14,067 bases of DNA from Zygnema cylindricum (GCA_037447655.1 JBBHKE010001350.1:1-14067); one strand, 5' to 3'; shown: positions 1-8,472, counted from the first letter of the stretch. Numbers and translations: made by a program. The notes: generated by a model not told the origin, from the letters alone.

Positions 1-983
1 ATGTTTACCGTTTTAGTCTTTAAAAGAAGACAAAAATGGAGCGATTGATGGAACTGTTCAAGCGAGATAGAGAGGATCTTGACAAAAACAATAAGTGAGG
101 ATCACAAAGGCCACTTAAGAGTCGGAGAGCTTAGGAAGGTCATTAGAGTGCAAGAGGTCCTCCAACTTAGTATCTCTAACAAATTTATTCATAAAGCATT
201 GGGATAGGATAGGGGGAAAGAAAGCTTTGATTCTTTTTGATAGAGACACAATTTAGAATCACATAGAGACAACGAAGTCGGAAGATAAACCTTGGGGACA
301 CGAAACCACACATTTAGATAGATACCCTATTAAACCGATATTACATAGTTTCTCCGCGAAATAGATAAAGGCATATGAAACCTTATCTCGAGGAATCGTA
401 ATTTAACTATCATACACAATTGAAGAGAATAAATTGTTGAATTTAGAAAGATTTCTCCTTAATAGATGGGGTTGTGAGAGGAGCTTTAGGACTTAGAATA
501 TTTTTGTCTAAGTCAGATAAAATACTTACCTTTTATAGTGTTACAGTAGAAAATGACTATAGAGTGTATTGTACTTCTACAATGACATGCGTCAGCACTT
601 GAGGATCTTGCACGTATTGTTGAAGGGCGCCAACGCTCACTTACACGTGTTAAACATCAAACAAACGGATTCGCAAAATCACACAGGCGGAGTCAGACAC
701 AAACGTCCGAGAAATATTTTATACGAGAGCAAGTATGAATCGTTGATACGAATCGAGCCAACGGACGCGATTGAGCCTGGACCACAAGTAACGCAACACA
801 CCGTACGTACTAAGGTGTTTTGTACTTTAAGACCACAGTTAGCTAGACTTTTGTGATCAAATTTGACTAAGCAACAACAACATTAATTGTATGGTTTAAT
901 ATTTGTAAATATATGGAAATCATTTGATTGTTGTTTAGCGCATTAAAAAACAATGTTTCACTGTTTATTTTACGGCAAGTAGC
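1..983. other. Unassigned AT-rich stretch, no recognisable gene
   Basis: No convincing gene was found in this kilobase. All frames are interrupted by many stops. The longest open stretch (569-856, +) begins at a TTG; its first real ATG is at 587, and its translation has no motif I recognise. Around 230-570 one forward frame reads like worn coding sequence with scattered stops, so an old retroelement fragment is possible but not shown. A short inverted repeat (GACTTAG at 490-496, CTAAGTC at 508-514) and a CACGTG box at 644-649 are visible. The word around 483-498 (GCTTTAGGACTTAGAA) recurs with one base missing at 1256-1270. Confidence 0.5.
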
Positions 984-1195
984 AATTAGGGTTTTGAAAG
1001 TACAATGGATGCAGTGACGTGCAGTTTAGGTACTTTGTCGTATCATAGCACAGTGCTAATTACTTTGTTGTATCATGGCACAGTACTACAATTAGGGTTT
1101 TGAAAGTACTATGGATGCAGTAACGTACAGTTTAGGTACTTTGTCGTATCATGGTACAGTACTAAGTACTTTGTTGTATCATGGTATAGTACTAC
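984..1195. repeat. 106-bp tandem duplication with nested 30-bp sub-repeats
   Basis: Two copies of a 106-bp unit, 984-1089 and 1090-1195, each begin AATTAGGGTTTTGAAAGTAC and differ at scattered bases. Each copy ends in two 30-bp sub-repeats that start TACTTTGTYGTATCAT (1031, 1061, 1137 and 1167). There are therefore four copies of the 30-mer in a two-level arrangement, meaning the 30-mer doubled first and the whole 106-bp block doubled later. The 30-mer contains GTACTGTACC-like partial dyads on the reverse strand. It could be a retroelement leader or an unrelated minisatellite; function unknown. Confidence 0.9.
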
Positions 1196-1495
1196 AGTTC
1201 CAAGTGTAGACATCTGATTTGACGGTGAGCAATAGACACTCACTTAGTGTTTAAAGCTTAGGACTTAGAAAGAGATATGTATCCAATTTTGGGACTATGG
1301 ATATCTAAAAAACTGCGTTTCAGATACAATATCTTGTGGTTTCCTGAATCAATTAAATTGCAATTTTGGGAATTGTTAATGTTCATAGTATACTATGTTT
1401 GTATCTTATTTGGCATGAATAAGACTTTTGGGTTGAACTTTGTACTGTCTGAAAAAAGTTGTTTGATAAGATACTTGTCAGCTTTTGCTTTCATC
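1196..1495. other. Region upstream of copia gag, no gene identified
   Basis: This 300-base stretch lies just before the first gag-like ATG and would be the leader or LTR/PBS position of the copia remnant. I could not find a convincing tRNA-primer binding site or LTR end. An open frame (from 1277) runs through it in the gag frame, but its translation before the ATG at 1496 does not resemble Gag. Confidence 0.45.
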
Positions 1496-2450
1496 ATGTC
1501 AACTTCTACAACTATTGCTGCAGCTCCACTTGAACGAGTGGTCATATAACAAGAGGTTGTGGGCCTTTCCTTAAGAATTCCTATCTTCAAGGGACAAAAG
1601 TATGCTTATGGGGCTGATATGGTGGAATATTACTTTGAAACTGCAAATTTACTGGATATATTAGATGGATCACTTGACGAAAGTGATCTGACTAGGGGGA
1701 AGAAGAATTCACAAGCTCGAAAAACCTCTAAAACTTTGTCTATTGGGAAATCTGCTCATGTCACGACTTAAGATGATAAAGGCGATTGATATTTGGAAAT
1801 CACTTAAAGCGTCTAAATGAAAAGACGAATGTTTAAGAGGAACTTCTTTTGGCAGGAAAAATTTGGGATTACAAATACTATGGGGGGACAATGGCAGAGT
1901 ATACAGATAGTTTTTGGACACTTTGGACACTTATCGATGCATATGCAGGTGCTGACGGTACATTTCCTGAATTTCAGCAGGCTGCATTGGTTACTAGAGG
2001 TCTTCCTTGCAGTATGAAAGATGCATCTGTCAAGTTGAAACAACATGATGAGTCTAGTTGGACATTACAGTTAGCAATCAATATCTTATTGGAAGATGAC
2101 GCTACGTCTATAGTTCTACATGGAGAAAAAAAAGTAGAAGATTTTAGCATAGATGTTGACAAACGTACTCAGTTTAATCAATCAAGGAATCAATTTAATC
2201 CACAAAAGAATCAATTTAATCTGAATCAGAGTTAATTTAAACAGTTTAATCAGGGCCAAAATAGACAGTCATTTAATGCTTATTTTTATTGTTCAAAACG
2301 AAGTCAAGGATACACGTAGTGTCCTAAACTTAAAAAGGCAAATGAAACAGGATTATACTCGCTTGGTTTGCAGCAAAGTCAGTTTAACCAAGGTTTTTCA
2401 CGCAATCCATCAAAAAACAATGCCCTGTATAAGATTCTGTAAATCAACAA
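1496..2450 (+). pseudogene. Ty1/copia Gag, decayed
   Basis: Gag would coat the RNA of the retroelement. The likely start is ATG 1496 (MSTSTTIAAAP...), a typical copia Gag opening. A TAA at 1547-1549 interrupts the frame after 17 codons, and the same frame then continues to 1771 with the characteristic YAYGADMVEYYFETANLLDI stretch. A frameshift follows, and the middle of Gag resumes at 1849-2235 (GGTMAEYTDSFWTLWTLIDA onward). An Asn/Gln/Phe-rich tail with repeated QFN words (about 2168-2260) precedes the zinc-knuckle position. There YCSKRSQGYT-stop-CPKLKK keeps only some of the CX2CX4HX4C ligands: the first Cys and the His are lost and a TAG sits in the motif. The RNA-binding finger is therefore dead. 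Confidence 0.85.
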
Positions 2451-2760
2451 GATAAGTCTCCAAGCTTCACGGAACATGATTACACGGAGCTATTTGCTAT
2501 AGCGGCAAAGATAGAGGGATCGAAGGACGCTGGAAGGATCATGGACACCGACACATCAGCCCACATGTGCTGGAACAAGTCAATTTTCATGTGCTAGAAC
2601 AAGTCAATTTTTACAAATATGCCAAAAACACCTCCAAATAATATCTACTATGCTTCTGGCATGAGTGTGCAAACAAAATCTCAGAGTCATGTATCTTTGC
2701 TCGTAGATGTGGGGGGAAAGTGAGTTAAGAGAACTCTTCACAATGTCTTGTAAGTTCCAA
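2451..2760 (+). pseudogene. Ty1/copia aspartic protease remnant
   Basis: The protease would cut the polyprotein. The frame reads through FTEHDYTELFAIAAKI to the active-site box at 2544-2567, which here is DTDTSAHM. The family box is D-[ST]-G-A-[ST]-x-H-M, so the invariant Gly has become Asp (GAC at 2550-2552) and the next Ala has become Thr. A 24-bp in-frame duplication directly follows, and its second copy carries a stop. Downstream, the PPNNIYYASGMSVQTKSQ stretch fits the usual flap and strand region before the frame shifts near 2710-2730. Confidence 0.8.
2564..2611 (+). repeat. 24-bp tandem duplication inside the protease remnant
   Basis: Copies 2564-2587 and 2588-2611 both start CATGTG and end CAATTTT. 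They differ where TGG in copy one is TAG in copy two. Twenty-four bases keep the frame, so the duplication added eight codons (HMCWNKSIF, then HMC-stop-NKSIF by translation, with the His codon altered at the join). The stop came later by G-to-A change. Confidence 0.9.
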
Positions 2761-3160
2761 ATTTTTTAAAAAAATTGTTTTCTATTTCTTTAGTCGAAAG
2801 CAAAGGTTTTAAGGTCATTCTTAAATGCGGTAGACAGGTGGTTAGCAAAGTAGGAAAGGTAGCAGTTAAAGAACGAGAGATGGAAGCAAAATGTACGGCA
2901 TGGATATTGCAAATCTTAAAGAAACTGATGTTCTATACTCCAGTGTTATGTTTGAAAATTCATTATGGCATAAAATATTAGGACATATAAACTTTGATAG
3001 CTTGAAAAAATGGTCAATGCTAGCAACATAGAAGGAGTGTCACTCACACATGGGCCGATTAAAACGTGTGATGGTTGCTCCATAGGAAAAATCAACAAGC
3101 TACCATTTCCTTAGGAATGAAAACACCGGTCAGACAAACTTTTAAAACAAATCCACTCTG
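2725..3160 (+). pseudogene. Ty1/copia protease C-terminus and GAG-pre-integrase remnant
   Basis: The start, in the frame of 2775-2981, reads as the usual protease tail (LFSISLVESKGFKVIL). The frame then shifts, and from about 2890 a second frame carries the GAG-pre-integrase zinc region: LYSSVMFENSLWHKILGHIN at about 2931-2990 contains the family's LWHxxLGH hallmark (His residues of the HHCC finger). The CxxC half should follow about 25-30 residues later; the reading there is CDGCSIGK-like but in another frame and interrupted by stops at about 3029 and 3083. This domain leads into the integrase core. Confidence 0.82.
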
Positions 3161-3690
3161 ATGTTCTCGGAAAAAATCAAGTGCCATTTGCTCCAAGAGT
3201 ACGATTTATGGTTACGTTTACTTGTGATTTTCTTAGATTTACTAAGGTATATTTCAGGAAAGAAAAAAGCGAAGTGTTCGGACAATTCAAACACTACAAC
3301 GCATGGGCAGAAAAACTGCATGGAGTTCCAAATTTGGACCTCAGATTGGACAACAACAAGGAGTACACATCAAAAAAATTGAACAATTTCTTCTTCAAGA
3401 ATGCATCAGTCATCTGGTGACAGTTCTTTATACACCACAAAAGAATGGTGTCTCATAAAGACTAAATAAAATAATAACAGAAAGTGCTAGGTCCTTGTTG
3501 CAGATAAAATTGTAGATTTGAAATTTTGGGTTGAAGCTCTTAACTGCGCGGTTTACATTAAAAAATGATTAGGTTCAGGTCGGTAAGTACAACTCCAAAT
3601 GAGTTATTGACAGGCAAGAAATCTTAGGTCATTTATTTCAAAGTTGTTTACAGCAAGTGCTTCATTCTAAATACATTTTAGAACAATTGG
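3139..3690 (+). pseudogene. Ty1/copia integrase core, catalytic Glu codon now a stop
   Basis: Integrase would insert the cDNA into the host chromosome through a DDE triad. The open part (about 3139-3420) holds the first catalytic Asp in IHSDVLG and the second in LRLDNNKEYTS. After a frameshift near 3420 the third motif appears as TPQKNGVS-stop-RLNK. The codon that should encode the catalytic Glu (family: NGVAER) is TAA at 3456-3458. The rest (ARSLLQ, about 3486-3503, and the following Ala/Val/Tyr-rich helix in scattered frames to about 3690) shows further indels and stops. Confidence 0.88.
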
Positions 3691-3915
3691 AAAATGGAGC
3701 CTAAAAGATTACCGGGTATTCCCATGGGATATGATAATCACTCAAAAAGGTACAGAGTCTTTGTTCTAGATAGACAAAAAATCATTGTATCTAGGACCAT
3801 CATTATTAAATATGAAGAAGAATCACTCGATCTCTTCAAAGTACCAGATCAACTGCAACAAAACAAAGTGCAGGAATATGTGATTTTTGACCCCAAACAG
3901 ACGACTTATTTTTAG
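3691..3915 (+). pseudogene. Ty1/copia linker between integrase and RT
   Basis: The open frame 3694-3915 carries the conserved post-integrase segment IPMGYDNHSKRYRVFVLDRQ followed by KIIVSRTIIIKYEEES. This matches the copia 'GYdxxsKgYrv(y/f)' and 'v.SRdV.F.E' signature found between integrase and RT. It is one of the best preserved stretches of the element and confirms the domain order. It ends in TAG at 3913-3915. Confidence 0.85.
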
Positions 3916-4028
3916 GTACCACGACCTACGGTAACAAAGCCTGCTTTTTCAATTTTTCAAGCTCCTCCATTTGTTCTATTTTAACTTGCTCAGCCGCGGT
4001 CAGAGCTTGCACAGGCTGTTATACGATT

Positions 4029-4174
4029 GACTCGGAATGGAAGAACTCCATCGGTTTCAACCTCAAAATTTTCGGAGGGAAGGAGATCCAGTTACACGAC
4101 AGACTCGAAATGCAAAAACTCCATCGATTTCAACCTCAAAATTTCCAATTGGAAAGAGTTCTTATAGCCGTCTG
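4029..4174 (+). repeat. 73-bp imperfect tandem duplication in the copia linker
   Basis: GACTCGGAATGGAAGAACTC (from 4029) recurs as GACTCGAAATGCAAAAACTC (from 4102), a period of 73 bp. About 45 nt are alike (4029-4073 versus 4102-4146, both containing TTTCAACCTCAAAAT); the remainder of the unit is not. Seventy-three is not a multiple of three, so the event shifts the frame of the polyprotein. Confidence 0.8.
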
Positions 4175-4194
4175 CAATCAAGTTCGCACATTGC

Positions 4195-4790
4195 CTACTC
4201 TACCGCCTCAAAGAAACCTCTAACCATTCGGGAGGCTTTCTCATCACCTGAAATAACCGAGTGGTTTGATGCAGCAAACGACGAAATGAAGTCAATTATA
4301 GTGGCTAAAATGTGGGAGTTGGTGGATCTTCCTCCAAACACAAAATCCAACAGCAATAAATTAGTGTTCTAGGTGAAGCTGCACCTGGACAACACCATTG
4401 AAAGGTACAAGGCCAAACTTTTGGCCAAGGGATACATTGAGAAAAAATGAATTAATTTTGAGGAGACTTTCTCTCGTGTTGTGAGGTTTCCACTTGTCAG
4501 GATTTTGTTAAGTCTCGCTACAAATGAAAATATAGAAATACATCAAATGGATGTCAAGACAGCCTTTTTCATGAGGAGCTTGAAGAAACCATCTATATGC
4601 AGCAACCAGAAATGTATTTAGAGAAAAGAAAAGAGAAATTAGTGTGCAAATTGTTAAAATCTTTTTTATGGGCTAAAATAGGCCTCCATACAATAAAACT
4701 TGAAGTTAGATGAGTTTCTAACTCGACTAGGCTTTGTAAGGATAAGTTCAGATCACTCTGTGTATGTTATGCAAGAAGATGTCGTGCCAG
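4195..4790 (+). pseudogene. Ty1/copia reverse transcriptase (RVT_2), 3'-truncated
   Basis: RT would copy the element RNA into cDNA. The frame opens with TIREAFSSPEITEWFDAAND and continues to WELVDLPPNTKSNSNKLVF, the classic RVT_2 start. TAG at 4370-4372 and a TGA near 4447 then interrupt ERYKAKLLAKGYIEKK and NFEETFSRVVRFPLVRILLS. The first catalytic Asp is present in IHQMDVKTAF (Asp codon 4550-4552). A one-base loss just after it moves the frame, which then reads EELEETIYMQQPEMYLEKRK and a damaged KSLYGLKQ motif (KSFLWAKI). The domain ends around LDEFLTRLGFVRISSDHSVYV, so the YVDD catalytic pair is missing. Confidence 0.9.
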
Positions 4791-4975
4791 ACAGTACAAC
4801 TGTGAATTGCATGCATCACATCCCGCGTGGGTCGCCGAAAACACCAGCAAATGAATGACCATTACATATGTACAGTATTTATGACCACAATCGGAGAACA
4901 AAGCATATATAATGCAAGAAATAATAAACGAATTTGCCCAAAAAGAAACAAATTATTCCGAACACATGGACTTAG
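4791..4975. other. Junction between the two retroelement remnants, unassigned
   Basis: This stretch separates the truncated copia RT from the opposite-strand gag. No coding motif is visible. It contains a TATA-like AT-rich word (GCATATATAATGC, about 4906-4918) and the word GGGTCGCCGAAAACACC (about 4828-4844). It could be part of an LTR belonging to the minus-strand element, since pol is absent from the position where it would follow gag. No repeat partner was found inside the window, so this is only a suggestion. Confidence 0.35.
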
Positions 4976-6180
4976 CTAGGAAAGAAAAGAAAAAAAAGGA
5001 TCAGTAAATGATAGAGGGATATGCGTGTTAATGGATTTTGACTCACAATTATGATTGGGAGTCCCTTTAAACTGAGCCGCCTGCTGTTGAATAGTGGACT
5101 CCCAAAGAGACCCCCCAATAAAAGAGGGCAAGTGGACCACAGTTCGAGCCATTCTGGTTAGTTGCGGTTTGACCTGCGCCATAAGCGCGGCAAACTGCTC
5201 CTTCATCATGGCTGCTATAGTGGCCTGCATCTCGGCTTTCTCTCCGTCCCTCGTGCTGATTTTTGGAGGGTTGTCTTTCTCCATTCCTTTGGGTGGAGTG
5301 ACCATTTTTTGCCAAGCGAGCAGGTATACCACCGATTTTGATTTGATTTTCATATCTGAAATCGGGATTTTTAAAATGACATTGATGTACATAATGACCT
5401 GATTGATTACAATGAGCACATGTGGCGGTCTTATCCGGACAGCTACGTGCGTCGTGACTAGTGTTACCACATGGAAAACATATCCGAACATTAGGGATTG
5501 TTGGTAATGTTCCCATGGCTGGAGTCATTGGGGGTCTCGGATTGGGCCATGGGTTGCGTGGATTAGGATTAGGATTCGGGTTTGCATTAGGAGAAGATTT
5601 GGGTCGCTCATGAGCGTCCCACCAGCTGGTCTGCATTTCATACCGTACGGCATACTCTGCAGCCTGCTCGAAGGTAAACTTGAGGCCATATGCCTCAGTC
5701 AAATGGCTTTGAATGAAACGTCGAGATTGGGTGGGAAATTGCCCTTGAGGCCATATGCCTCAGTCAAATGGCTTTGAATGAAACGTCGAGATTGGGTGGG
5801 AAATTGCCCCACAAATTTTTAAACTGCCTCTGCGTTTGACATGAGATCTGGCAGTGCTTCACGTAATGTTTCCATACGTGCTCGCAATGCCAGAGCGGTT
5901 TTGCCCGGCCGACGTTCGAAATTCATTAGTTCTTTGACCTGATCAAGATTCTGCATTCGGTACTCTTCTTGTAATAAACTGAAAACAACTGATATTTGAT
6001 CCTTTAGAGGAACCAGCATTGCAGGGCGGGATGGAATTGCAGCGCGAGCCGCAAGGGCGAACTGATAAGTGACGGAGGGTCAAGGTTAAGGGTCTCATCT
6101 GAGGTATTCAACCGTGGTCGAGCATGATCCGAAGAAGACGGCGACGGGGAGCGTGACGCCCGCCGCTTGTGAGGGGCCAT
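4976..6180 (-). pseudogene. LTR-retrotransposon Gag with two CCHC zinc knuckles (probably Ty3/gypsy), decayed
   Basis: Read on the minus strand, the likely start is ATG at 6180-6178 (MAPHKRRASRSPSPSSS...). A frameshift at about 6020-6075 moves to the frame with LKDQISVVFSLLQEEYRMQN and FERRPGKTALALRARMETLR (6019-5819), which looks like a gag capsid segment. A 65-bp duplication then shifts the frame again into EAYGLKFTFEQAAEYAVRYE. An Asn-Pro repeat (NPNPNPNP) follows, then two intact zinc knuckles, CFPCGNTSHDARSC and CAHCNQSGHYVHQC (both CX2CX4HX4C, about 5480-5379). After another shift near 5250-5340 a helical C-terminal part reads in the frame ending at TAG 4976. No pol follows. Two knuckles favour Ty3/gypsy over copia; other retroelement gag types are not excluded. 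Confidence 0.8.
5679..5808. repeat. Exact 65-bp tandem duplication inside gag
   Basis: Bases 5679-5743 and 5744-5808 are identical by eye, each beginning CTTGAGGCCATATGCCTCAG. Sixty-five is not a multiple of three, so the duplication itself breaks the minus-strand gag frame. The lack of any difference between copies, in a gene that carries other mutations, points to a recent event or to an assembly artefact. Confidence 0.95.
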
Positions 6181-6923
6181 AAGAGTCGGAGCCAGTGGAT
6201 GGCGATCACTTGTGCTGTTGCACGCTTGGTGGCAGTGCAGGATGTGCTCGGTATGGTCCCCTCGGTGGATCCGAGGAGGTGAAAGAAAAGTGGAAAAAAA
6301 AGAAGCCTCTTGAGCAACAAAAGAAAAATAATCGGAAAAAGTCGTGGTTGATTTCTGTAGAGCAAATTCCGGAGAGTACTAGCGCGCCAAATTTTGCGCC
6401 GTATACAAGAAGGGGAGATCAAGAAACTCTAGCATAAAGCCATGGTCGAAGGTTGTAAAAGGTCGCCGGCCAATTTTTTTTTGTTTTTTGTAGGAAATTG
6501 GCCAAAGGCGGCAGAGCCGATTATGAAAAAGATGAAGGAAACGGATGCAGCTAGCTTGTCCAGAAAAATAAAGGTTCTGAAAAATAAAACTGCAGGAGGA
6601 AGTGACTAAAAATTAATTCCCCTCAAATCGAACTGAGTATGACGAAAAAAAAGGTAGTAACTGCGAAAACTCCTATCGTTGGCTAATGGCACGCCAATTT
6701 AGGCGGTATTGTTTGCAAGAAATGGCCACAGAAATGAAAGAGGAAAACGGCCGAAATTGATGACTCCGATTAGTGAAAGACGAAAGAGCGGATGGAGCTG
6801 ATTTGTCTATCAGAAGAAAGGACTTGAAAAATACGTTCCGAAAAGTATCCGCACGCGAAATTTGACGCTGGATAGACGACGGGAAGGTCGAAAAACCCTA
6901 GCAGGAAGCCATGGCCGAAGTTG
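6181..6923. repeat. Diverged direct repeats upstream of gag
   Basis: This is the 5' side of the minus-strand gag remnant and holds no recognised gene. Two segments are clearly related: about 6369-6455 (TTCCGGAGAGTACTAGCGCG ... AAGCCATGGTCGAAGG) and about 6835-6921 (TTCCGAAAAGTATCCGCACG ... AAGCCATGGCCGAAG), 466 bp apart. A second pair, about 6518-6585 and 6757-6824, shares CCGATTA, CGGATG-AGCT, TTGTC and TGAAAAATA in order. The pattern suggests an old tandem array of units a few hundred bases long, like a retroelement leader or LTR with internal repeats. The dyad GCGCCAAATTTTGCGCC lies at 6384-6400. AAACCCTA near 6894-6901 reads TAGGGTTT on the minus strand. Confidence 0.6.
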
Positions 6924-7005
6924 ATTTTGTATGAACTAAATTTCGTTTCGTGCGAGTTAAGTTTATTTTGTATGAACTTAATTTCGTTTCGTGCGAGTTT
7001 ATAGA
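6924..7005. repeat. 41-bp tandem doublet
   Basis: ATTTTGTATGAACTAAATTT at 6924 recurs at 6965 as ATTTTGTATGAACTTAATTT, and both continue with CGTTTCGTGCGAGTT. The period is 41 bp, two copies, nearly identical. Function unknown. Confidence 0.9.
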
Positions 7006-8027
7006 TGTTGTACGTCGTCCTTTAATTATTAACGGTTCGCGATTAGGTTGTTTTTTTGCGGCTAAGGGCCTAAGTCAAATGTCGGTGTGATGAGCTCACG
7101 TGAAGTGAGAAACTACCTGCGCGCAGCCATTTTAACTTATATGTGGATGCCACAGTTCCGTTACAGTAAACTTGCGCCGGCCGTGTGAATTGTTTTTTTT
7201 TTTATGACGGTCGCCGTTCGCAACCGGGACACTTTTTTAACCGCCGTTACAACATTTCGCCAGTCAAAGTTGTTTGACGGATTGACCGTCAAATCTAAAC
7301 TTAAAGGTACGTAGTCTGTACGAGAATGTACTTCAGTTGTACAATTTCTGACAACTACCTGCGCGAACCAAAAATCGTCTCTGCGTTTAGCAATTCCCTT
7401 AGGGTACTTTCGCATGTGCTAACGTTACAGTTATTTTCTGTCGTTTTCCTCTGTAACTTAGAAAAAAACGAGAAAATCTGCAGCCGTACCAAAAAAACGA
7501 AATTAATACCGTACAAGTTGCATTACCCTGAAACTTTAAATGTGCTGTAGTTTGTCGTTTAGCTCGATGCATTTTGTCGTCTAGCGCGTTTCGACACTTT
7601 TTCACGTCTTTCCAGCTCATCTTCAAACTTGAAATCAAATTACCTCGCGAGGTGATTTTAAATAAAGTTCCAAGATTCGAGCGAATAGACAGACGTTGTA
7701 ACACGTGCCGGACGTTTTATACTATTCCCGAGCGCAGAGTACCAAAAAAAATACCCCAAATGCACGTTTACGGCCTGTACGAACCGTATTCCGTGCGCTG
7801 TTTTCCGTACAGGGGCCGTGGAGGGGTCACGACCAACGGACGCCATTTCGCAAAAGCGTGAAGGCGCCTCCTTCCTTCCCCTCATATCCTGTCCTCAACG
7901 CTCTCTGTCATAACACTCCTTTCTCAAACACACGTGCCTTCACATATACGGCGTAGGAAAAACATTGGGCACCTTTCGACAAGCGGGAAGACGAAAAAAA
8001 AACCACATTTCTGTGCAACAGCGTAAG
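7006..8027 (+). promoter_or_regulatory. Promoter-like region with G-boxes and W-boxes, possibly for the Myb-like gene
   Basis: No open frame here has a recognisable product. The stretch is less AT-rich than its surroundings and carries CACGTG (G-box) at 7097-7102, 7702-7707 and 7931-7936, the last two both within ACACGTGCC. A cluster of TTGAC cores lies at 7262-7293. The 13-mer AACTACCTGCGCG occurs at 7111-7123 and again at 7353-7365. A pyrimidine-rich, plant-leader-like run follows at about 7865-7930. The stretch ends in GCGTAAG|GTATTT, a plausible 5' splice site (8027|8028). A promoter plus a non-coding first exon for the gene at 9575 would fit, but no transcript evidence is available here. 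Confidence 0.35.
7262..7293. promoter_or_regulatory. W-box / TGACG cluster with perfect hairpin
   Basis: Four TTGAC cores fall in 32 bases. Two match the WRKY W-box TTGACY: 7262-7268 on the minus strand (TTTGACT) and TTGACC at 7283-7288. The other two are TTGACG, the bZIP/TGA-type core, and form the arms of a perfect inverted repeat (TTTGACGG 7273-7280, CCGTCAAA 7286-7293) around ATTGA. Regulatory use is inferred from motif matches only. Confidence 0.4.
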
Positions 8028-8307
8028 GTATTTTATGGTTTATTCATAATGAATAGCAAATGCCATATTCTTCATTGTTGTACCTTCATTATATGTTTTG
8101 TAGTAGCTTTTTGGTGTTTCTGATTTAAAATCTTGTTTATATAACATGTGTATTTTTGCATATTAATGTGTGTGTGTACATGTATATTTATAGAGCGAGA
8201 TGTAATTTTTCATGTATAGCTGTATATATACATATACAGATGTATAGAAATATATATGTATATATAGTCATGATATAGCTAATAGTATGATATATATAAT
8301 ATGTCTG

Positions 8308-8434
8308 CCAACCGCCTGGCCTGCCTCCCTTTCTGCATCTGTATATATATAAGTCATACAGATACATATCTATAGGCATATATACAGATGTATATGTATG
8401 TACTTGGCTGGCAGGCAGACAGGCAGGCGGTTGG
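8308..8434. repeat. Inverted repeat in the TA block (GC-rich arms)
   Basis: CCAACCGCCTG at 8308-8318 is the exact reverse complement of CAGGCGGTTGG at 8424-8434, with the arms continuing imperfectly inward (GCCTGCC versus GGCAGGCAGACAGGCAGG). A third, partial copy, CCAACTGCCTT, lies near 8561. The AT-rich loop is about 105 bases. Confidence 0.8.
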
Positions 8435-8437
8435 TAG

Positions 8438-8472
<35 letters not shown>

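Larger units (their letters stand above)
1496..4790 (+). mobile_element. Degenerate, 3'-truncated Ty1/copia retrotransposon
   Basis: The order gag, protease, GAG-pre-integrase, integrase, reverse transcriptase is diagnostic of Ty1/copia (Pseudoviridae), because integrase precedes RT. Every domain is readable in pieces across the three forward frames, but the frame is broken by many stops and indels, so no polyprotein can be made. The RT stops around DHSVYV (about 4760-4780), roughly ten codons before the place where the catalytic YVDD box is expected. RNase H and a 3' LTR are absent and no 5' LTR was recognised. Beyond about 4790 the sequence changes to a different, opposite-strand retroelement remnant. 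This is an old, immobile copy. Confidence 0.92.

Noticed and set aside
483-1270. Possible LTR pair from a shared word (GCTT(T)AGGACTTAGAA)
   Set aside because: Only about 15 bases match and the surroundings do not align, so it is too short to call LTRs.
5094-5402. Plus-strand frame opposite gag
   Set aside because: It lies antisense to the zinc-knuckle and C-terminal gag segment and has no independent motif.
5561-5580. Interstitial telomere-like repeat (GGATTAGGATT)
   Set aside because: The unit is GGATTA with few copies and is explained by the Asn-Pro codons of gag; it is not the plant telomere TTTAGGG.
7161-7956. Frames of 75-101 residues in the promoter-like region
   Set aside because: No recognisable domain, and they overlap one another on both strands; most likely chance frames in less AT-rich DNA.
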